Part shown: piece by piece, positions 8,564 through 10,831 of the stretch
How the letters are laid out: each line of letters begins with the position of its first letter
How positions within the stretch are numbered: the stretch's first letter is position 1
Assembly: GCA_945827565.1 (NCBI GenBank)
Contig: CALZNR010000019.1
Span: forward strand, 1-10,831
Direction of reading: 5' to 3'
Length of the DNA stretch: 10,831 nt
DNA from: an uncultured Prevotella sp.
Lineage (GTDB): Bacteria; Bacteroidota; Bacteroidia; Bacteroidales; Bacteroidaceae
The notes under the pieces: generated by a model
The model's input: only the letters and a program-made list of their open reading frames with translations
Database searches by the model: none
What the model was told of the DNA's origin: nothing
Program-made: the position numbers and the translations under genes

Positions 8564-9477
8564 TTAATCTTACTTATATCAAATGGAGTTTCCTGATAAA
8601 CATAGTAATTGATCCAATTATTGTAGAACAGGTTGGCATGTGCCCTCCACGTAACCCGAGGCGGCAGGTGGTAATCGTCATTGGGATAATAGTTCACAGG
8701 AACATCCACATCGGTGCGGATTCCCATATCCCGCTTATATTCCTTGTCTAACGTGTCTGGGGCATATTCTATGTGTCCGGTGATGAAGAACTCTCTTCCG
8801 TTGCGTGCCATCACGATGCCCACTCCGCTCTGCTCTGACTCTGCGATAACGGTAAGTGCCTTGTTCTTCAAGATGTCTTCCTTTCTTATCTCCGTATGCC
8901 TGCTATGAGGGATATTGAACACATCATCAAAGCCTCTGAAGATGGGCAATTGAGGCACTAACGAACTGTGGGGGAAAACACCAAACATCTTCTTTGGCAG
9001 ACTATATTTTGGAACACCGTAATGATAATACAGCCCGGCCTGTGCCGCCCAACATATATATAATGTGGAGGTGACATGCGTTTTGGCCCAATCAAAAATG
9101 GCTGTAACTTCGTCCCAATACGTCACTTCTTCAAAATCAAAGGTTTCAACAGGAGCTCCTGTTATAATCATTCCGTCGAACTTTTCATCTTTCATTTCCT
9201 GGAACTCACGATAGAACATCATCATGTGTTCAATGGGAGTGTTTTTGGGAGTGTGACTTTTTAGCTTCATAAACTGTATATCCAACTGCAACGGCGTATT
9301 GGATAAGAGTCTGACCAAATCTGTTTCGGTGGTGATTTTGATGGGCATCAAATTAAGGATTACAATCTTCAACGGACGTATATCCTGCCTTGACGCACGA
9401 CTGCTGTCAATGACAAATATATTCTCCCTTTTAAGTATCTCAATAGCAGGGAGCTTATCTGGCAAGTTTAATGGCAT
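8560..9477 (-). CDS. metA: Homoserine O-acyltransferase (MetA family), predicted acetyl-CoA type
   Basis: MetA activates homoserine by O-acylation, the first dedicated step of methionine synthesis, in the cytosol. The 305 residues match the family length, and the key residues fall at the E. coli numbers: nucleophile Cys142 in YICWAAQAGLY, His235 and Glu237 in TGHIEY. Residue 111, which sets acyl donor choice, is Glu (TGAPVETFDFEEV) rather than the Gly of E. coli. In the published MetA specificity work, Glu111 marks acetyl-CoA users, so the product is predicted to be O-acetylhomoserine although databases often call the family 'succinyltransferase'. The start MPLNLPDKLPAIEIL is the normal family N-terminus. 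The gene lies 17 bases after the PP2C stop, and its TGA overlaps the ATG of the U32 fusion (ATGA). I see no methionine-responsive riboswitch upstream; the adjoining DNA is coding. Confidence 0.97.
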   Translation of the reverse strand: MPLNLPDKLPAIEILKRENIFVIDSSRASRQDIRPLKIVILNLMPIKITTETDLVRLLSNTPLQLDIQFMKLKSHTPKNTPIEHMMMFYREFQEMKDEKFDGMIITGAPVETFDFEEVTYWDEVTAIFDWAKTHVTSTLYICWAAQAGLYYHYGVPKYSLPKKMFGVFPHSSLVPQLPIFRGFDDVFNIPHSRHTEIRKEDILKNKALTVIAESEQSGVGIVMARNGREFFITGHIEYAPDTLDKEYKRDMGIRTDVDVPVNYYPNDDYHLPPRVTWRAHANLFYNNWINYYVYQETPFDISKIK

Positions 9478-9494
9478 ACTACTCTTCTACTCTT

Positions 9495-10247
9495 CTATAA
9501 ATTCAACAACAACACAGATACATTATCACGTCCACCCGCTTCAATGGCAGCATTGCAAAGCATTGTGGCATCGCCACCATTCTGAATGACTGAAGAAATG
9601 GCTTCATCAGAAATCATGTCGTTCAATCCATCTGAGCACAGTAAAAGGACGTCGCCTGGCATCACATCCTGCGTGAAATCGTAAATATCGATATAGGAAG
9701 TGGTGCACCCTGCACCAATGCAATTGGTAATGATGTTGGAATGTTTTTTCTCTCCCACCAATGTATTGAGAGAGTGGTCAACCGTGATTTGACTCAATGC
9801 GCCGTTTCTATACAAATATAACCTGCTGTCGCCGCAATTGAGCCAATATTTCCTGTTCTCATAAAAGACTAAAGCCACCAAAGTGGTGCCCATATCAGAC
9901 TGCTCAGGAGTGTTGATACCCATCAAATGAATCTTTCTGTTGATGGAATCAAGCCACCTGATGATGGCTTCGTCAAACTCACAGATAGTCAAACCGCTGG
10001 GCATATCGTTTATAAAATAATTAAAATCAATGAGAACTTGCTCACTCGCTACTTCTCCTGCCTGATGCCCTCCCATACCATCTGCAACGGCAAATACCAT
10101 TCGGCAGTTTTTTTTATCATCATACGGCAAGGAAGTGCTATAGCTGTCATTACGGATAAACTTGCCGTTTACCAATATCATATCTTCATTGTCGCTACGC
10201 ACACATCCTATTTGGCATGAAGTTGAAACTTTTATAACATTGTTCAT
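9495..10247 (-). CDS. PP2C-type (PPM) serine/threonine protein phosphatase
   Basis: This is a soluble metal-dependent phosphatase of 250 residues that removes phosphate from Ser/Thr, and usually opposes Hanks-type kinases. Motifs in order: RSDNEDM (17-23), the metal-binding ADGMGGHQAGEVAS (55-68, Asp56), MGTTLVAL (119-126), NCGDSRLYLYRNG (137-149), TVDHSL (155-160), CSDGLNDMI (204-212, Asp206) and GGRDNVSVLLL (238-248, Asp241). All metal-binding acidic residues are present, so it should be active. There is no membrane helix or sensor extension. The length is that of stand-alone bacterial enzymes such as PrpC/Stp. The start ATG is preceded by AAGG at 10259-10256 with eight intervening bases, a good ribosome site for this group. 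It lies 17 bases downstream of the FHA gene, so the pair probably acts in one phospho-signalling circuit. The cognate kinase is not in the window and may lie just upstream. Confidence 0.96.
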   Translation of the reverse strand: MNNVIKVSTSCQIGCVRSDNEDMILVNGKFIRNDSYSTSLPYDDKKNCRMVFAVADGMGGHQAGEVASEQVLIDFNYFINDMPSGLTICEFDEAIIRWLDSINRKIHLMGINTPEQSDMGTTLVALVFYENRKYWLNCGDSRLYLYRNGALSQITVDHSLNTLVGEKKHSNIITNCIGAGCTTSYIDIYDFTQDVMPGDVLLLCSDGLNDMISDEAISSVIQNGGDATMLCNAAIEAGGRDNVSVLLLNL

Positions 10248-10264
10248 CTATTCTACCTTATTGA

Positions 10265-10831
10265 TTAGTTCTCTATTCTGACTTTAAGATTTACGTTTGC
10301 AATAGACAGTGTGTCATCACTCTTCAGCGACATTGACACGCCAGGCTGCACTGAACGCTGGTTCAGTTTTGTGCCATTAGAGGAATGTTTATCCACAATA
10401 CACCACCCATTACTTTGATTATACACCAACTGTGCATGGACACCGGAAACATACCTGTTGTTCTGAAAAAATTCGTGATACGGTCCTTGGTTGCGACCTA
10501 TAATGGCACCCGAGACGCCCTCTATCCTAATGTTGAGGCTGGTGTTTTCAAGAATGAGTTTGGGCATTGACCTGTCATTGCCGGGCAAAGACAGGGAAGA
10601 AGAGCCACGAGTAGAGGAAGTTACACCCTTGAAAATCTGTGCAGACATGTCAACGGGAGAACCCGACTTATAGGCCGTCTGCTTCTGTTCGCCGATGAAA
10701 ACCATCATGCCGCCACAATAGGTGCACCTGCGACCAACCCCCACTCTACCACACTTGCTGCAATAAAGCAAGGCCTCACCACACTGGTCACAGAAGTGAG
10801 AATCATCTTCAATCTCTTCTTTACATATTGG
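10265..10831 (-). CDS. Zinc-ribbon/FHA domain protein (5' end outside window)
   Basis: 188 residues are visible. The first in-frame alternative start (TTG at 10771) is not the real one: the frame stays open to the edge and the extra 20 residues (PICKEEIEDDSHFCDQCGEA) form a zinc ribbon. Together they give a double ribbon: PIC…CDQC then CSKC…CTYC. The missing first Cys should be the next codon beyond the edge. A Ser/Thr/Gly-rich linker (residues ~65-90) follows, then an FHA domain, a phosphothreonine-binding fold, over about 91-188. It carries GRN (112-114), the S-x2-H pair (Ser129, His132) and SSNGTKLN (Asn152-Gly153), all expected for a binding-competent domain. It is probably a cytosolic adaptor that docks phosphorylated partners; the linker offers possible phosphorylation sites. 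The adjacent PP2C gene, 17 bases on, supports a kinase/phosphatase pathway. The target is unknown. Confidence 0.92.
   Translation of the reverse strand, partial: PICKEEIEDDSHFCDQCGEALLYCSKCGRVGVGRRCTYCGGMMVFIGEQKQTAYKSGSPVDMSAQIFKGVTSSTRGSSSLSLPGNDRSMPKLILENTSLNIRIEGVSGAIIGRNQGPYHEFFQNNRYVSGVHAQLVYNQSNGWCIVDKHSSNGTKLNQRSVQPGVSMSLKSDDTLSIANVNLKVRIEN

Noticed and set aside
10769-10771. TTG as the start of the FHA protein
   Set aside because: The frame continues upstream to the edge and completes a second zinc ribbon, so the real start is outside the window.

Overview
The window is a gene-dense, roughly 47-50% G+C chromosomal segment. It most likely comes from a Bacteroidota member of the order Bacteroidales, with Prevotella or a close relative as the best guess. 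This rests on the gene order lon-tgt-YjgP/YjgQ permease-DEAD-box helicase, a MetA with the acetyl-CoA-type residue, a long collagenase-like U32 protein downstream of metA, and generally weak Shine-Dalgarno sequences. No gene-free stretch exceeds about 55 bases. I see no rRNA, tRNA, CRISPR array, insertion sequence or phage gene.

Left block, + strand (1-5741): the C-terminal two thirds of Lon protease (cut by the window edge), tgt (tRNA-guanine transglycosylase, queuosine pathway), an LptF/LptG-type lipopolysaccharide export permease, a DEAD-box RNA helicase and a UPF0126/TRIC-type membrane protein. The spacing is a 4-base overlap, then gaps of 6, 52 and 7 bases. lon-tgt-permease therefore look co-transcribed, with the helicase-TRIC pair either continuing the unit or starting a new one in the 52-base gap.

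Right block, - strand (5753-10831): reading leftward, a zinc-ribbon/FHA protein (5' end beyond the window), a PP2C-type Ser/Thr phosphatase, metA (predicted homoserine O-acetyltransferase) and a 936-residue protein that starts inside the metA stop (4-base overlap). The gaps are 17, 17 and -4 bases, so this looks like one operon linking phosphothreonine-type signalling genes to methionine biosynthesis and an RNA-modification-type U32 enzyme. The two blocks converge with only 11 bases between stop codons. A short hairpin there may be a shared terminator.

The most unusual object is the 936-residue protein. Its first ~634 residues are a complete U32 (RlhA/YdcP-like) iron-sulfur protein ending in the family's usual terminal Cys motif. 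Without a stop, the frame runs into a lipoprotein-like signal sequence, an SH3-like domain, five further membrane helices and a C-terminal zinc ribbon, which looks like a separate membrane protein family. This is either a true in-frame fusion, two overlapping translation products, or a lost stop or assembly error. Other points worth checking are the degenerate zinc site of the TGT and the double zinc ribbon ahead of the FHA domain. I do not see a self-contained novel defence or mobile system here. The rest is ordinary core genome.
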